This document shows positions 23,232 through 36,068 of a stretch of DNA of 64,000 nucleotides, piece by piece. A program made the translations under genes and the position numbers. The notes beneath the pieces are model-generated. The model was not told the DNA's origin and searched no databases. It saw only the letters and a program-made list of their open reading frames with translations. This stretch comes from Amylostereum areolatum (Eukaryota; Basidiomycota; Agaricomycetes; Russulales; Stereaceae). The stretch covers positions 248,001 through 312,000 of the forward strand of contig SAXG01000049.1 in the NCBI GenBank assembly GCA_012932865.1, in the 5' to 3' direction. How positions within the stretch are numbered: position 1 is the first letter of the stretch; the number at the start of each line of letters is the position of its first letter.

Positions 23232-26200
23232 TTACAGCACCATCGCCTGATCCATCGCCTGGTCCGTCGGTAGCTGCAGCCACGAGAAGTGCGCCTGCAG
23301 GAGCAGGAACATCTTAACGTGCGGCGCCTCGAAGTCCATCGTGTCCGCCTTCACCGACACGCGGTCGTAAATGCGGCGCAAGAGCGCGTCTTCGTGTCGT
23401 CGGATTGGGATGTTCTCGAACTCAGCTGATGAGGAGATGACCTCGACTCGGAACAGGCCCTTCACCTTCGTCCGCTTTTTGAGCGAGAGCACGCAAACCT
23501 CCACCGTGACATCTAGACAAGGGTGAGAATTGGGTCCTGTGTGTGAATGGGAGGCACACACAAGAGATGTTGTAGTAGGCGGAGATCATGCCGAGGTTCA
23601 GCGGCGAAACGTCCATTTCGTCCTCTGTTCAACGGGTGAGTAGACTGATGAGATCAGAGGAATTACACGGGCTTACCTATTGAGATACACTTGGAGTTAA
23701 CCAGGTCGTTGAGCGTGGTCTCCACAAGCTCTGAAAGGTGGTCGGACAGATGCTGGTGGCTAACGTTGTGCAGGTTGTAATAGTTCGGGTTTTGGGTCAT
23801 CCGACGGTAGAAGTATGTCCAGGTCAAAATATCCTGGGCGAAGAAGTCAGCGCCCACCGCAGACGAACAAGTACAGACTCACCATCGCATCCTGCTTGTT
23901 CTCGATTGTCTTCACCGCGATTTCGGCCAGGAAGTAGTCGTGGAGAAGGTGAGTCGGGAGATGGGATTCTATGGGGAGACCTTCCGCGAGGAACTTCTTG
24001 TAGAAGTCCTTGCGCGTCTGTTGGCACATCAGGACCGCGCGACTCCTCTCGTCTTCGCTGGGTCGACACGCCCGGCTCATCATTTGGAGGACGTTGACTG
24101 GGTAGTCAACGTAGCGATGCTCCTTGCCCTCATAGGACTGCACACGCATAATTATCACCATATAACTCGCAACAGGAAGGCTCCATGCAACATCCTTCAA
24201 ATACTTTATGAGGAACTTTTTTTTCAAACAAGGAAATGGATGACATACCTTTGACGCAATGAGGATTTGGATCGCGCCGGACTGGAACAAACGTTCCACG
24301 ATCCGTCTGTCTTGTTTGCTGAGCGCCTCGTGATAGAATCCGATGCCGTGCTTGAGTGTTTCGACCAGGGCGCGGTCGCTAACGTGGTCCAGGTGCGGCT
24401 GCAAATCCTTAAGCTCGATGTTCAAGAACTTGTCCTCGTTGTCGTCGGTGCTGCAGTGGAGTAGGAGATCGTCCGCCGACATCCGACATTGCTGCCTAGA
24501 GGGCACGAATATAATGACTGGCTTGTTAGGCAAGTGTTCTGCAATGGCGAGGTAGGCGGGCTTTGACATGGCAATCATAAGCGAGGGAAAATGGGGGATG
24601 GTGAAGCTCTGAAGATGAATGTCAAGTCCAGCGGCCGAGCACTTAAAGCATTGATAAGCATATGCCGAACGCACAGAGGTACAAAACGAACCTCGGTGGG
24701 AAGTTGAAGATGGCATGAGATGGGGCGCCCAACCACTCTCCAAGGTCTCGCGCGTTGACCAGCGAAACGCCACAAGCGACGATGCGGGTTTTGATGTCTG
24801 TTTGCGCCGACACGTAACGAGTCCGCGAGATAATAACCTCGTAGGTCGGACCAACTTCGCCACCGACCAACTGTACCTCATCGGCGATGAGCAGGCCGAT
24901 GTTTTGTATGTTCTTCCGTTGGCGCCAACGTCTCGACAGGACGTCCCACTGTGGAGAATGTCAGTAAAGAAAGATACGAGAACAAAGATAGAAAACGAAC
25001 CTGGGAGGGTGTGCAAACGATCACGTTGCCTTTCTCTAGCAGGCGGAGGTCAGCGCTCGTCTCGCCCGTAAGACCCACAATCTCCTTTCCACCCTGGAGT
25101 TGGCCGAACTTCTTTTGCCACTCCACAACACGTTGCTCCACCATCTCCGGGTAAGGTTTGATACAAACAGCCCGGGGCTGCTCGCGCTTGCTCCAGAGCC
25201 TCAAGAGGGCGAACTCGGCGCATATGGTCTTCCTGCTTCCGGTGGGCGCGCCAATGAAGACGTTCTCGTCGGACAGTGTACAGAGCTTGGAAAACTTGAG
25301 TTTGGATCTTGTTGAAGGTCTGGAGAGACTGGGCGCATATGCTCTCGAACTCCTTGCTGTGGAGCGCCGAGAGAGGGAGAGACTGCAGGTCCAAGAGTGG
25401 AGTGGGCGGAGGGAACTTTTTGGGAAGGATGAGATGCTTGAAGGAGATCGGGAGGCGGGTCTCCGCGTGGAGCCAACGATCAGAAATGACAGAGATATAA
25501 TAGTTCGGCGGCACAGGCTCGAACATGGGAACAGTCAGGATGATATTGTGTTCATCTTCGGCATAGCGTTGGCGCAGCACAAACGAGTCGCCAAAAAAAT
25601 GATCTCGCCATCGACGTCCTCCACGAGAATCAAAAAGGTCTCCGCAGAGCCGTGGATCTTCTCGTCCCATCGGAAGTCGGGCATGATGGTGAGGTCGATG
25701 CGCAGGAGCGAGCACGTGGTCGGTTGGACCTGAGCCTGCAGCCTGTCGAAAAGGTTAGGGCAGAGGAAGGGATATATTGCGAGGGTACATGCGTGAGCTT
25801 GGGGAAATCATGCACTAGTCGGTGGACTATACGTCCAGCAGTTAGGGATCCCGAGAAGTTCACCGATTTCCGGAGGGTTCTACAACTGCGTGTCAGCCAG
25901 ATTTTGACCGAGAGATAAGAAGGATCACTTACGAGGTCGAAGTATCGGTACCATGGCTAAGACAAAGAACGATGATCAGCAACGCGCGGTAAAGGCCGAA
26001 TGTTTACATACAAATTGTTTCCCCTCGGCCTTGCGAACGATTTCGGAGGGGACTCCTTTGAATTGCCGCAGAGGAGTCATGATCCCCACCTATTAAGATG
26101 CATTAGACGTCAATACGAGGACGCGATGCGGTAGGCTTACATCCGCTTCTCGACCATCTTACACATGTCCAGTGCTGCTCGGGCGGGGACGGCCCAACCC

Positions 26201-28790
26201 CTCTTTAAGCAAATCTCGTAGACGGCGCGCAGGATTCTATCACGAGCATTTATATGATGTTTCCGAGAGCGACATGAAAGAGATAATTACCGTCCAGCCG
26301 ATTTCTGAACAAAGACCATGTTGGCAACCAGAGTGAAACCTGCTGGAGAGGCTAAGTCGTATTCTAAATGGAACGATATCGAGCTCACCTTCTAGCTTCA
26401 GCTGAGATATGTACGTCTGCAAGAGAACATTGATCTTCGCCGTCTTGTCCTCGACGCCTTCCTTCACCGGGATTGGAACGCGTTCCAGCAACTTCCCCAA
26501 CTCCAGCTTGTCCTGAAGATGGCGATCATCGGCTCGTTATACACATGCGTCCACCAACGAAACATAAACTACTTACATCCTGACGAACGGGAATGAGAGC
26601 GAAGACGCGGAAGAGTTCAAGAGTTGTCATCGTCGGACGGAGGTGTTGGTTGTAAGTGGCCATGGAGTTGTACGTCACGTAGTAGTGCGACGCGATTCGG
26701 CCCAGCTCCGTGCTCTGGAAATGGCCAAACGATCGCTCGTACTTGATTAGGTGGCATTTCTCCAACAGCGCCGCCGCCGAGTGGATGACGTCGGCGCGCT
26801 TTTGGATCAGCCCGCTGAGTCGTCCTCTTGGCGAACATACCTATTGAATGGCTCGTCAACGATCACCCAATAGAACAAATTTGTACGAAATTCTTACAGA
26901 TAAGATTACCCGAGCCATTGCACGGCCCCGTCGCGGTTGCGAATGGTGCCAAGGACGATCTCCACGTTGAGGTTGTCGGCGAGCATCGAGACGAACTGGG
27001 ATTCGATAGGCAGTTGCTGATTCATCAGACTGAGGTAGTACTGGAGCTCCGAGGGGTTGGTGATGATGACGCCTTCACCGTACGTATCATACTGGGGACG
27101 ACCAGCGCGACCGAGCATCTGGAGAACGTCCTGCGAGGACAGTTCCACCCGGCGGCCCTTCTCGGTGTTGTAGATTTGCGTGCCCTTGATGATGACCGTG
27201 TGCGCGGGTAGGTTGATGCCCCAGGCGAGCATGACCGTGCAAACGAGGACCTGGAGCGCACCGTCGGCGAAAAGCTCCTCGACGAGACCACGATCTTCGT
27301 GGGTCATTCCTGCCTGGCGGATACCGAAACCGAAGGGAAGGAGGTCCCGAAGATTGGGGTCCTTGACGTTGTTGGCCTCCTCGTTCAAGATCTCGTGCAC
27401 AGCCGAGTCGGGCTTGACGAACTGGGTGGTTGTCTCCTTCTGAATAGCCATATCGCGGATGAACTTGGCCGTCTTCGCAGTCTCCTTGCGGGAGTGGACG
27501 AACACGAGGGTCTGATTTTTCCTGGCCTGGTCGAGGACCTTCTCGTAACATACTTCGTTCATGACTTGACACCGCTTGATCGCCTTCTTTTCCGTGACAC
27601 CGATGAACTGTTGCTGGAGGGCGCAGGGACGATAAGATGCATCGAAGTGGAAGAGCCCCTTGGACTCATCGACGCGGAGGAAGGTAGCGACTTCCTTATA
27701 GTTCGGAAGAGTCGCGGAGAGTCCTACCAGGCGCATGTAATCGGAAGTCTGCTCCATGCGCCGGATGGTCCGTGAGACGATTGCCTCCAAGACGGAGCCG
27801 CGCTCGTCGTGCAGAAGGTGGATTTTGTCGATGAGGAGGAGGCGGACGAGATTTGTGTAACTCGTGTCCGAGCTCTTGCGTGTGATGACATCCCACTTCT
27901 CCGGGGTCGTCACGATGATTTGAGTTTCAGCGATCTGCTGCTTCGTCGTTTGCGAGTCGCCGGTGAGATCCCCAACCTTGATCCCGAACGGGTTCAACCG
28001 CAGGTTGAAGTTTCCGACCATCTCCTGGACCAGGGCCTTCATAGGCGCGACGGAGACGATCTTGATGCGTCCAGGTCGAAAGCACCCGTCGCGTCGTCGC
28101 GGTACTTGGACATCTCATTCAGGATCGTGAGCATAGCAATGTCCGTCTGTTTGTACAGCGTCAGCAAGCAGTCGAGATGCAGAAAAAAGAAATAAGCCAC
28201 CTTTCCGGCACCAGTGGGAGCGCACAAGAGTATCGGTTCATCAGTACCAAACGCCGTGGGGTAAAGTTTGCTCTAGACACGGTTAAGAGTCTTGACTCTG
28301 CCGGGGAAACCCTCCCTCGCCCACACAGGCAGGTCCATGATGGGTACCAAGTCGCCAGCCGTATTGGGGTTTTGCTTCGGAGCCAGGACGTGGACCTCTT
28401 CGTAGCCCTTTTCGCCCGCTGGAACGAGCCGTCCGGAAGTTGCACTCGCTTGTTCGACATGAGGTGGCCGCCCTGGCTGAACGCCATGCTCTCCAAGTCC
28501 ACCATCTTCTTCGGCTGCACCATCAAGCCAGGCGCGATAGTCGCCTTCTTTGTCACGGGCCATTGAGCTTGCCCGTCCACGTCCATGGCGTCGTCCGCCC
28601 GCGTCTTCACCTGCCAGTCCCCGGCGAGCTCGCGCAGGATCCAAACAAAACTTTTTTTGCGCATGGCGACCTCGACGTTGGCTTGTTCATCCGCATCGCT
28701 TCGCGCCATCAATAAGGAGTTTTTCACCGTCCTCTCCTTCCACAGCAGCGCCGCCCTCCTCGTCTCCAAGGCTATAGACCTTTGAGAAAC
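23232..28790 (-). pseudogene. BRR2: BRR2-type spliceosomal helicase pseudogene
   Basis: Brr2 is the Ski2-like RNA helicase that unwinds U4/U6. This copy covers the middle of the protein: the segment ending ESMAFSQGGHLMSN, helicase cassette 1 (CAPTGAGKT across an intron, [26 protein letters not shown]), its Sec63 part, cassette 2 (LLIADEVQLVGGE, RACRPSEDERSR) and the start of the second Sec63 domain. Both ends are missing. Lesions: one-base loss near 28410; CAG to TAG at 28273-28275; one-base loss near 28065; motif II DEIH is DKIH (27824-27826); one-base insertion near 25273; cassette-2 Walker A GSGKT is GSRKT (25232-25234); stop at 23232-23234. Introns are still in place, so it is not a processed copy. 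A working BRR2 should exist elsewhere. Confidence 0.9.
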
Positions 28791-29415
28791 GGCACGGCGT
28801 TATCGTTGTCACTCTTGACATACACTGGGTCCCCGAGGTTGTCCACGGCATGAATCTTGAGCTTGATGGTTCAACTTGTTCAGATTCCCGTTTTTCCTCG
28901 AGGCTGAAGAACTGCGCAAGTTGTTAGAAGGCGATGCAATCTATCAGGAGATACGCACGCTGAGTCGTCGCTCGCGGGGGAATGTTACGCCAGGGGCCTG
29001 CTTTGGGACTCCCGCAATCTCCTACCCGACCTATTGAGGCGTACTATAACGAAGCGGGAGAACTCGTATTTGAAAGTGAGACGAATCTTGGTGAGAGGAT
29101 GACGAGGTTGAGAATGGTTTGGGTGGGCAATTTGAGACCTATGATAAGTTTCAGCAGGAGGAGAGAGAGAAGATGAACATGGACAGACCCTCTGTCGTAC
29201 ACGGAGCACAACAACTAGTACTAGACACTAGTACTTACTAGAATATGAGAGTCCATGGCACCAGGTCGACAAGTCGCATATCCTTCCCACCACACCCGCT
29301 GTCTCGTGCCCCTCTACGAGTGAAGCTCTGGGTGCCCCTAGTATCACGTCGGGAGTATTCAGACCGTGTGCGCCAGTTGAAAGGAGGAAGAATGGCTTGA
29401 TCGCAAGCTGGAGAA
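28791..29415. other. Intergenic between BRR2 relic and MITE
   Basis: The first 100 bp may be further decayed BRR2 N-terminal sequence (HAVDNLGDPVYVKSDNDNAV on the minus strand, about 28793-28855, is plausible but frame-broken). An imperfect palindrome of TAGTACTAGACACTAGTACT type lies at 29216-29240. No gene. Confidence 0.4.
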
Positions 29416-29863
29416 TTAGGGCCTGTTCGGTAAACTTGTGGAGTTGCCAGTTGCCGACAACTCAGTGTAAATTGTCACGTGTCGGTAACTGCTGACACGG
29501 ATCAATAACATCATGTCGCGCCCCATCCCGACCGTCTCCATCATGCGGGCCTGTCTGGTCACTGTCGACATCATCGCGCTCACTGCTCCTCACAGCGAGC
29601 AACGATGTTTGGGAGTGAGGCTTCCAATTGTACACCAGAAATCTATCAACGTTATAATCTACCTTATCATGTAAACCTTGGGTGTTGCAAAAAAACTGTT
29701 GCTCGCTGTTGCTGACAGCGAGGAAGACGAGGCCGACGGCGGGGAGCACGGCGGTCTGCCACAGGAAGGCGGGTGATGACACAAGTGATTTGTGTCAAGA
29801 GTTACCGCCACGTGACAAAGTAGCGGTCACTGCAACTTCGAAAGTTTACCGAACAGGCCCTAA
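29416..29863. mobile_element. MITE with 20-bp terminal inverted repeats
   Basis: The element begins TTAGGGCCTGTTCGGTAAAC and ends with the reverse complement GTTTACCGAACAGGCCCTAA, 448 bp in all. The innermost or outermost TTA/TAA may be the target duplication. The interior is partly self-complementary: TTGCTCGCTGT near 29700 pairs with ACAGCGAGCAA near 29590, and CACGTG-containing arms lie near 29480 and 29810. No transposase is encoded. The GGGCCTGTTCGG-type end resembles hAT or Harbinger MITEs, but the superfamily cannot be fixed by eye. Confidence 0.85.
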
Positions 29864-30168
29864 GAGTAACTGTACTTAGTGCGGCGCGACTCGAGCCTCC
29901 TCCTCTGACCGAGCATGTGAATTTCACGTGGTTTCCGCAGCAAGCCTTCAAGCTTCATTGTCAATTTGTCACTTGTGAATTGCGGCGCCCCGGACTCTTT
30001 CGATTGTATTATAATTATGCGTTCCCGCTATAGTTCAGATGGATGGATGGATTGACTAAATGCATGCCGCGAATGTTTCTATGTACTGTAAGCTACTACG
30101 GCATGCCAATGAGACAGTCATTCAGTACTGCAATGGGGATGATCGTGAACATCAGTGGTGATGCAACT
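29864..30168. other. Intergenic 3' of F-box gene 1
   Basis: About 300 bp holding the 3' UTR side of the F-box gene; nothing else recognised. Confidence 0.45.
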
Positions 30169-32212
30169 TCAAAAGTAGGCGACTGAGATACTCACTGGCC
30201 TGATGTATGCTTCCAGATCCACAGGGAATCGGAGGTGAAGAGGTTTGGGAGGTTCTGTTGCCTCCAGCTCTGCGACCAAGAATTGTACAGACGGCGCCGC
30301 CGCCGTCACCGTTCCTCTAATCTTCTTAGCCATTTCCGAGTGATACCAACTCTCACGGGGTATCTTCACGGTAACCTCCTGGATTGGGTTTACTTGCTCG
30401 GCACGGCGAGTTAGCATATCCAAGAAGTCTTGTTCCCCATCCTGGGGATCGTCGACATCCATATCTGAACCCTCGCTGTCAGCCACGCTCCCAAGTTCCT
30501 CGGCATCTGAATCCTCCGTGACCGAGTCAACTTCAGGCATCTTGTAGATGATGTCGTCGAAGTTCAAGGAATGTAACGTGAGCTTGCGAAGGGATGGGAG
30601 AAGAGTCGGTGACTGTCCCAACGCCTTGAATATAGACTGGACGGGCATCTTGTCGAGGAATAGGGTATGAACGCTGTTGAGATTCTTGAAGGCGCCATTC
30701 CAGTACGAGGCGCTATAAGTCTCAGAACAGCGGATCGTCAAGACCTCGATCTGAGACAAACAATACTCTGTGATGATGAACCTAAACATGTCCTGGAATC
30801 GTGACGGTGGCTTGGTTTCCCAGGAATAGAACTCTAGCTCGAGCTGGTATTGGAAGCCGTCTTCGGAAGCTTCATCCTCGTCCTTGACACCAAAACCGAG
30901 GTGCATGAGCCACATGTCATCATTGTCGCAAATGGAGAGTGCGATGATGGGGAAACATGAAAAAGCAAGCCCATTGCGCCAGCTACCAAGCGCTCGGAGG
31001 AATGGGTAACGAGGATCTTCGAGGCCATCGTTTGTTCTGGACATTGGTGTGGACGTCAGCCTGGAAAACCCTGCATGATCCAAGTGGAGGTCCACATAGG
31101 CGGTAGGAGGGATGGAAAGATGGGATAGTAGGGCCAGGCATCGATCGTGTGCGCTACGCATATGGAGGTCCTCAAGATGGGGTAGAGGGATAAGAGAAGC
31201 ACCGGACGCCCCTACATCGGAGAGGGGCGGGATGCTCTCAAGTAAACGGAGGACTTGAAGGAGAGGAGAGGCTCGAAGTATTGAAAAGATGTATTCCTGA
31301 GGAGGGAGGTTGTTGTCTGGTGCATGCACCGAGTAGATGAGCTGGAGATAGGTGAGGGAAGAAGATACGAAGGGAATGCATGTATTCATGAGTGATAGAC
31401 GCCGAAGGTGAGGAGCGTTCAACGGAGGAAGGCCTATGATATCCTTCCAGGAGTTGCTTTGAGAACAATCTGGAAGGACGATGGCGAGATGCTCCAAAGG
31501 CGACTGGGGGAGGACCCTGAGTCTTTGAAACGTCTCTGCGGACCGGATACCATTTCTATCTTCCCGCACTTTCAATGCGAGAGCTCCTGCACGATGCAGG
31601 TTAGACAGCGTGAATTCGATGGTCTTGAGAGGTGGGAAGTCCTTCATGGTTTCCATCTGAAGCGTGATAGGGACATTCTTGGCTCGGAGGAGGATGTCCT
31701 CGTGGGCGTTCGGAAAGGTCGATACTACGGTAGCCCAGAGTCGAGGAAGGCCAAGAATAAGGCCACGTAGATGGCGGCAAACGTGAGACAACCCAATCCA
31801 GCCAAGCCGTTCTGTGTGAGAGTCTGACTCTTCGCTATAATAGGGAGGACGAGGTAGGCTTTGAAGTGCCACAATGGATATGATCTCGGTGAGAAGTTCG
31901 CAAGGGATGTACAGAAGACAGCTAGACGAATTTCGTCGGATCTTGAGCTGTATACTGAGGTCGTCCAAGGCCCGAAGTTCCGCATCCAGTTGGCCAGGGA
32001 GAGTGCGATCGCGGACGCCAAGAGCGGTGGTTCGGGTTGCTTCCGGTGTAGGATGCATGGCTAGCACTACTATTTCCTCCCTGTGTATTCTGATGAGCAA
32101 CAAAGAAATCCTTGTAGAAACTGGTGACGCACATAGTACGTGGGACCCTATCAGCGAGGAAACTCATGATGTGTTCGTCGGATGCTGACCCTAGGTTACT
32201 AGATTCCGACAT
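30169..32212 (-). CDS. F-box protein, paralog 1
   Basis: Probable substrate adaptor of an SCF ubiquitin ligase, from the large agaricomycete F-box family. Exons 32133-32212 and 30169-32080 join in frame (663 residues) from MSESSNLGSASDEHIMSFLA. The N-terminal region is a short helical stretch (LRALDDLSIQLKIRR) before the F-box, recognised by YIPCELLTEIISIVAL and the family's WIGLSHVCRHLRGLILGLPR. The rest is a leucine-rich, LRR-like region with repeated PLNAPHLRRLSL-type segments, then an acidic stretch (about residues 520-565). The exon-intron layout and N terminus match the gene at 58839-60914. A last small exon past 30169 cannot be excluded because AG/gtgagt occurs just before the stop. 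Confidence 0.85.
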
Positions 32213-32808
32213 ACTCAGTTGATGTTTCTTTGAATATTTGCATATCGATAGGCCGGACGAGGACTCGTTGAAGTGACCGCGGAACGCCGCTGACTCGCGT
32301 GGCACGTGAGTGGATGACCGGGCGGAGGCTAGACTCGCACTTCTCGGGTTTCGTTGGCAGGGGTTTCCGCAATTGCATCATCGACCCTCTCGAGACAGCC
32401 TTAAGTCACCTGACATTGCTCAGACGCGTCGCGTCCGAGCCCCAGTCGTGTCTCCACGTTGATTCGCGCCCCTTACTCGATATATTCTACACAGGTTGAA
32501 CTCCAGAGGTTGCTCTTCAAGTCGGACGAATGGGGCTCGCTGTACGGCGAAAGACTACTCAGACTCGTGCGCGAATTTGAACTTGAGGCGTTGGTCGAGG
32601 GTGCAGGGTAGCAGGATGAAGATAGAAAAGCGAAAGCAAAGGGTAAACGCAAAATAACCACCGAGGAAGAAGAGAGAAAACAAGATGAGGAAGAAGATAC
32701 TGCACCGAAGAGATTGCGCGTCGGACATGTCACAATACTTCTTTGATACTATACACCTGCCACCAGCTCACTTCGGGATAGGACACGTCGGGTGCAGATG
32801 CATGGGGA
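32213..32808. other. Intergenic
   Basis: No convincing gene. On the plus strand at about 32495-32745 a charged stretch (AKGKRKITTEEEERKQDEEED-like composition) is open but interrupted by a TAG, and may be a relic. Confidence 0.35.
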
Positions 32809-35800
32809 TCACTCTAAGTTGTCGCGGACCGAGTTTGTAAAACAAAGTGGCACCTCTACACCCTCTGGTTTCTCCGCTACAGCCATATCTCCTTCCTCGT
32901 CTGGTCCTTCATGACCCTGACTCGAAGGCTTGTAGTGCATCTGCTGCCAGGCCAACGTTGACTGCACGGACGCCTTCTCCCTCCTATTGAATTCCGTCAC
33001 CCGGCTGTTCTTGGCCCCCTCGTCAAGGAGATTCACATCGATGGTATGTGCATCTTTTGTGTTTACCTTCACCTGCCGTCCATTCGTATCCGTCACTCGG
33101 AGTTTGTTCTCCCTCGCTGCCTCGGCAACTTGATGCACGAGCACGGTAGCGTCGAACTCGGGGTGATCGCTACCTCGATAAATTCCTAGAGTCCCACGGA
33201 ATGCCTTCATAAGCGCGTCCCAGATGGGGGCACCAGGTGAGATCTTCCGAAGGAATTCCCACCCCGACAAGCCATGAGATTTAAACATTCTCTGTTCGTC
33301 GAAGTCAGTGCGGTGAGGTCATATCTTTTCAACGTGGGGAAGCATACCTGAAGGATGTTGATAACATGCTCGATATTCTCATCAACCCCCATCCAGCTAC
33401 CCGGAACCCCCTTCGTGTTGATCAGGAAGTTGTCGCGTACAATCTCCCTGGAAAATCTTTATGGACTAGTCAGGCTATTGCAATGAATAAGAGTACATAC
33501 GCATACGCTTCTGGCCAGATAACCTTGAGGCAGAATATAAAGAGGATGAACTCATTGCAGTAGTTGCAAGCACCTGCACCACAATACCATATTGCCCATA
33601 TGCCTAGCTGCATCTCTACATGGCCGAAATCGCCTGATTTTATTGCTTCATGGAGAGTGAAGAATTGCAGAGGTCGCGACAGAAGAGTTTGGTGTTCCGA
33701 CGAATACGGTCATCCCCAAAGTTGTCAGCCGGGGTGAGGTCTGACGCGTACTTCACAAGGACGTCGTCTACAATTGCGACGAGTCTGTCCGGAGAAGGAC
33801 GTGATGCAGCAAATGCTGCAAGAGAATCGCAGCCGCACTCGAGTCGCCATGCGTCAAGAACGAGGCCGGACAGGACCTGCAAGACTGTCGCTTTCAAAGC
33901 GTGGTAGTCAGGATGTTCAGCGCCATGCCGTTTTTTGCGCAGGAGCTTGATACAAAAACCCTAAGCTTCCTGGGTCCTTCTCGTCACCTCGATGAAGCGC
34001 CAGAATACACCATACGGCGTTGAGAAGGCTGTGAAACCCTCCGGGGGCAAGCTGAAACTTTCTCAGGGAGTGGAAGTTGTTGGGGTCGTCTCGTCGCATG
34101 TGCTGTGCGCCTCGTACGTTTGCATTTGTAGCTTGATCATTCACAGACGTAGCCTCGTTTTGAATAGTGCTGTTGCTTGAGGTATCGAGACGGAGTTGTT
34201 GTTCGTATGCCTCTCGGAATACCTCGATGATGCCGACGCGTGAGTGCTCAGGGGTTTGTGTGGTCATCATGGTGTAGAATTCCGTTTTGTGATCGAGCGG
34301 AGGGGGTCGTATAGGAGTTTGTTGCAGAAGAGGCGACACCACGTATTCCTCACGAAGAGAGGAGAACTCGGGGGTGAACTTCATGAGGATGTCGATGAGA
34401 TGTTTCTTCTGAGACATGTGGTACACGTCCATGGCTTTCTGGGATGGTTGGATATGGTCGGCGTAGCGAAGCGGCTTGAGACGAAGACGGTTATCGATGA
34501 TGGGTTGAAGCGAGAGGGCGTCCTTATTCTCCTCCGAAATACCGCGAAGGGGGTAGGTGGGCATCACGGTTCCCGTGAGTACACGAGGGGGTGCATCGGG
34601 CCTTTGTTCGACGAAGATCGACGTAGACGTTTGGATGTTGTCAATACAAAACATCTTCAGCCTGTCGTCCTCACGCATCTTATCCATGAGGCCGTCGCAA
34701 AGCGATTGAAAGCCATTTCGCAAGGCCGTGTCGGAGATAGACAGGCCCAGTCGCGAGCAAATGTCGAAGGTGTGCCTTGGGGTTCCGGCTGCAAATGCCG
34801 CGTACGCAAAAGGAACCGCAAACAAATTGGCGTTCTGCCAGCGTAGCTTGACTATCTGCGACATAACAACATCTAACGCCTACGGAATTTGGTCAGAACG
34901 CGTGTCAACCATATGTGCTAGTAGACTAGAGACGTACAACTTCTGGATCCTTCAGAGTATTCTCTTCTTCCGCACGGTCTGATCTGATTGCTCTGAGGAG
35001 GACTTGACGCAGCGTGCGAGCATGTTGAGCTCGCGGTCGTACAACTCCATCGAGTGTGAACTGGAGGAGGTCGGTGGGTTTGACCCTTTTGGCGACGAGA
35101 AGATAGTCGTCGACCATCTCTTTCGTTTCGTGGTCCACGTCGTCTTCGATGACCGCAAGCGCGGAATCCTTGGAGCGCATCCATCGCTGTATCTCGGCTC
35201 TGGCCTTCGGTGAGCTGTCCCACCAGCTATCCAGGACCTCGGAGACGCGTCCGCTGTCAAAGAAGGTCTCCGCGTGTGCGCGCAACTTTTCTGGTGCGTT
35301 TGGATTGAACATCTTGGCTAAGAATTCTGCGCTCCCCCCGGTTCGTCGGCGAGTTTGACAGAAGGCGTCCAGGGCCTCGAGACACCGCAGGTCTCCGGTC
35401 TTGTACTTCCAAATTGCTGGTGCTGCAGTCAGGTGCTCGCGTTCAAGGATGGGCCCGCAGGAAGACGCGGGTGGCTGCTTGTGTTCGACGAGTGTGCTGA
35501 GCGGTCCGAACGGAGATAGGAGATATATTGACAAATGTCTTGAATCGTCGTGGTCGTCTCCGGCGACTTCTGGGAGGGGGGGAAGCGAGGAAGGGTCGGA
35601 AGGCAGTTCAAGTGCCGGCAGTCGCGTGTGAAGCGCTCTCGAGGGTGGCTGCAAGGGTGATAGCCGATCATTTTTCGGTTTAGCACTTGAGATATATATT
35701 GACGTCGAGGGAGAAAAGGTAGACGTCCCCGAGGAGAAGGATAGAGAATTGAGAGGGGAGAGGGAAGGTGATGAAGTGGGGGTGGGGGTGGGACTTTGAG

Positions 35801-36068
35801 GCCAGTGAAGGATAGCAGGCTGAGATTGCTCAGGGTTTGATGTAATATCTGAGGGTGCTGTAGCTTCGCTTGGAGAAACAGGGCGCGGATGGTAGGAAAT
35901 GAGGCTGTCGGCGGTGACTTGAGGGGGCTCAGGCTCGGGATTGTTAGCGAGGACCCTTCTGGTCCTTTTCCGGCGAGGAATGACAGGTGAAAAGGTGTCG
36001 TCGGAATACGAGATAGATTCTTGTGTGAGAGATAACTTTATTTTACACGGCGGACCGGGGGGGCTCAT
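32809..36068 (-). pseudogene. DUF6589-type protein, two apparent frameshifts
   Basis: Belongs to the multi-copy agaricomycete DUF6589 family; function unknown, often repeat-associated. Start MSPPGPPCKIKLSL at 36068. Exon 34938-36068 has a Pro/Ser-rich N terminus and then AEFLAKMFNPNAPEKLRAHA. Exon 33964-34879 contains ALDVVMSQIVKLRWQNANLF and MFCIDNIQTSTSIFVEQRPD. Later pieces give RHGAEHPDYHALKATVLQVL, LHEAIKSGDFGHVEMQLG, VRDNFLINTKGVPGSWMGVD (33348-33447) and the last exon 32809-33291. The frame drops by one near 33955-33961 (a T5 run) and again near 33670-33680; without these the family alignment would be continuous. Either it is a young pseudogene or the assembly has two base losses here. 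Confidence 0.75.
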
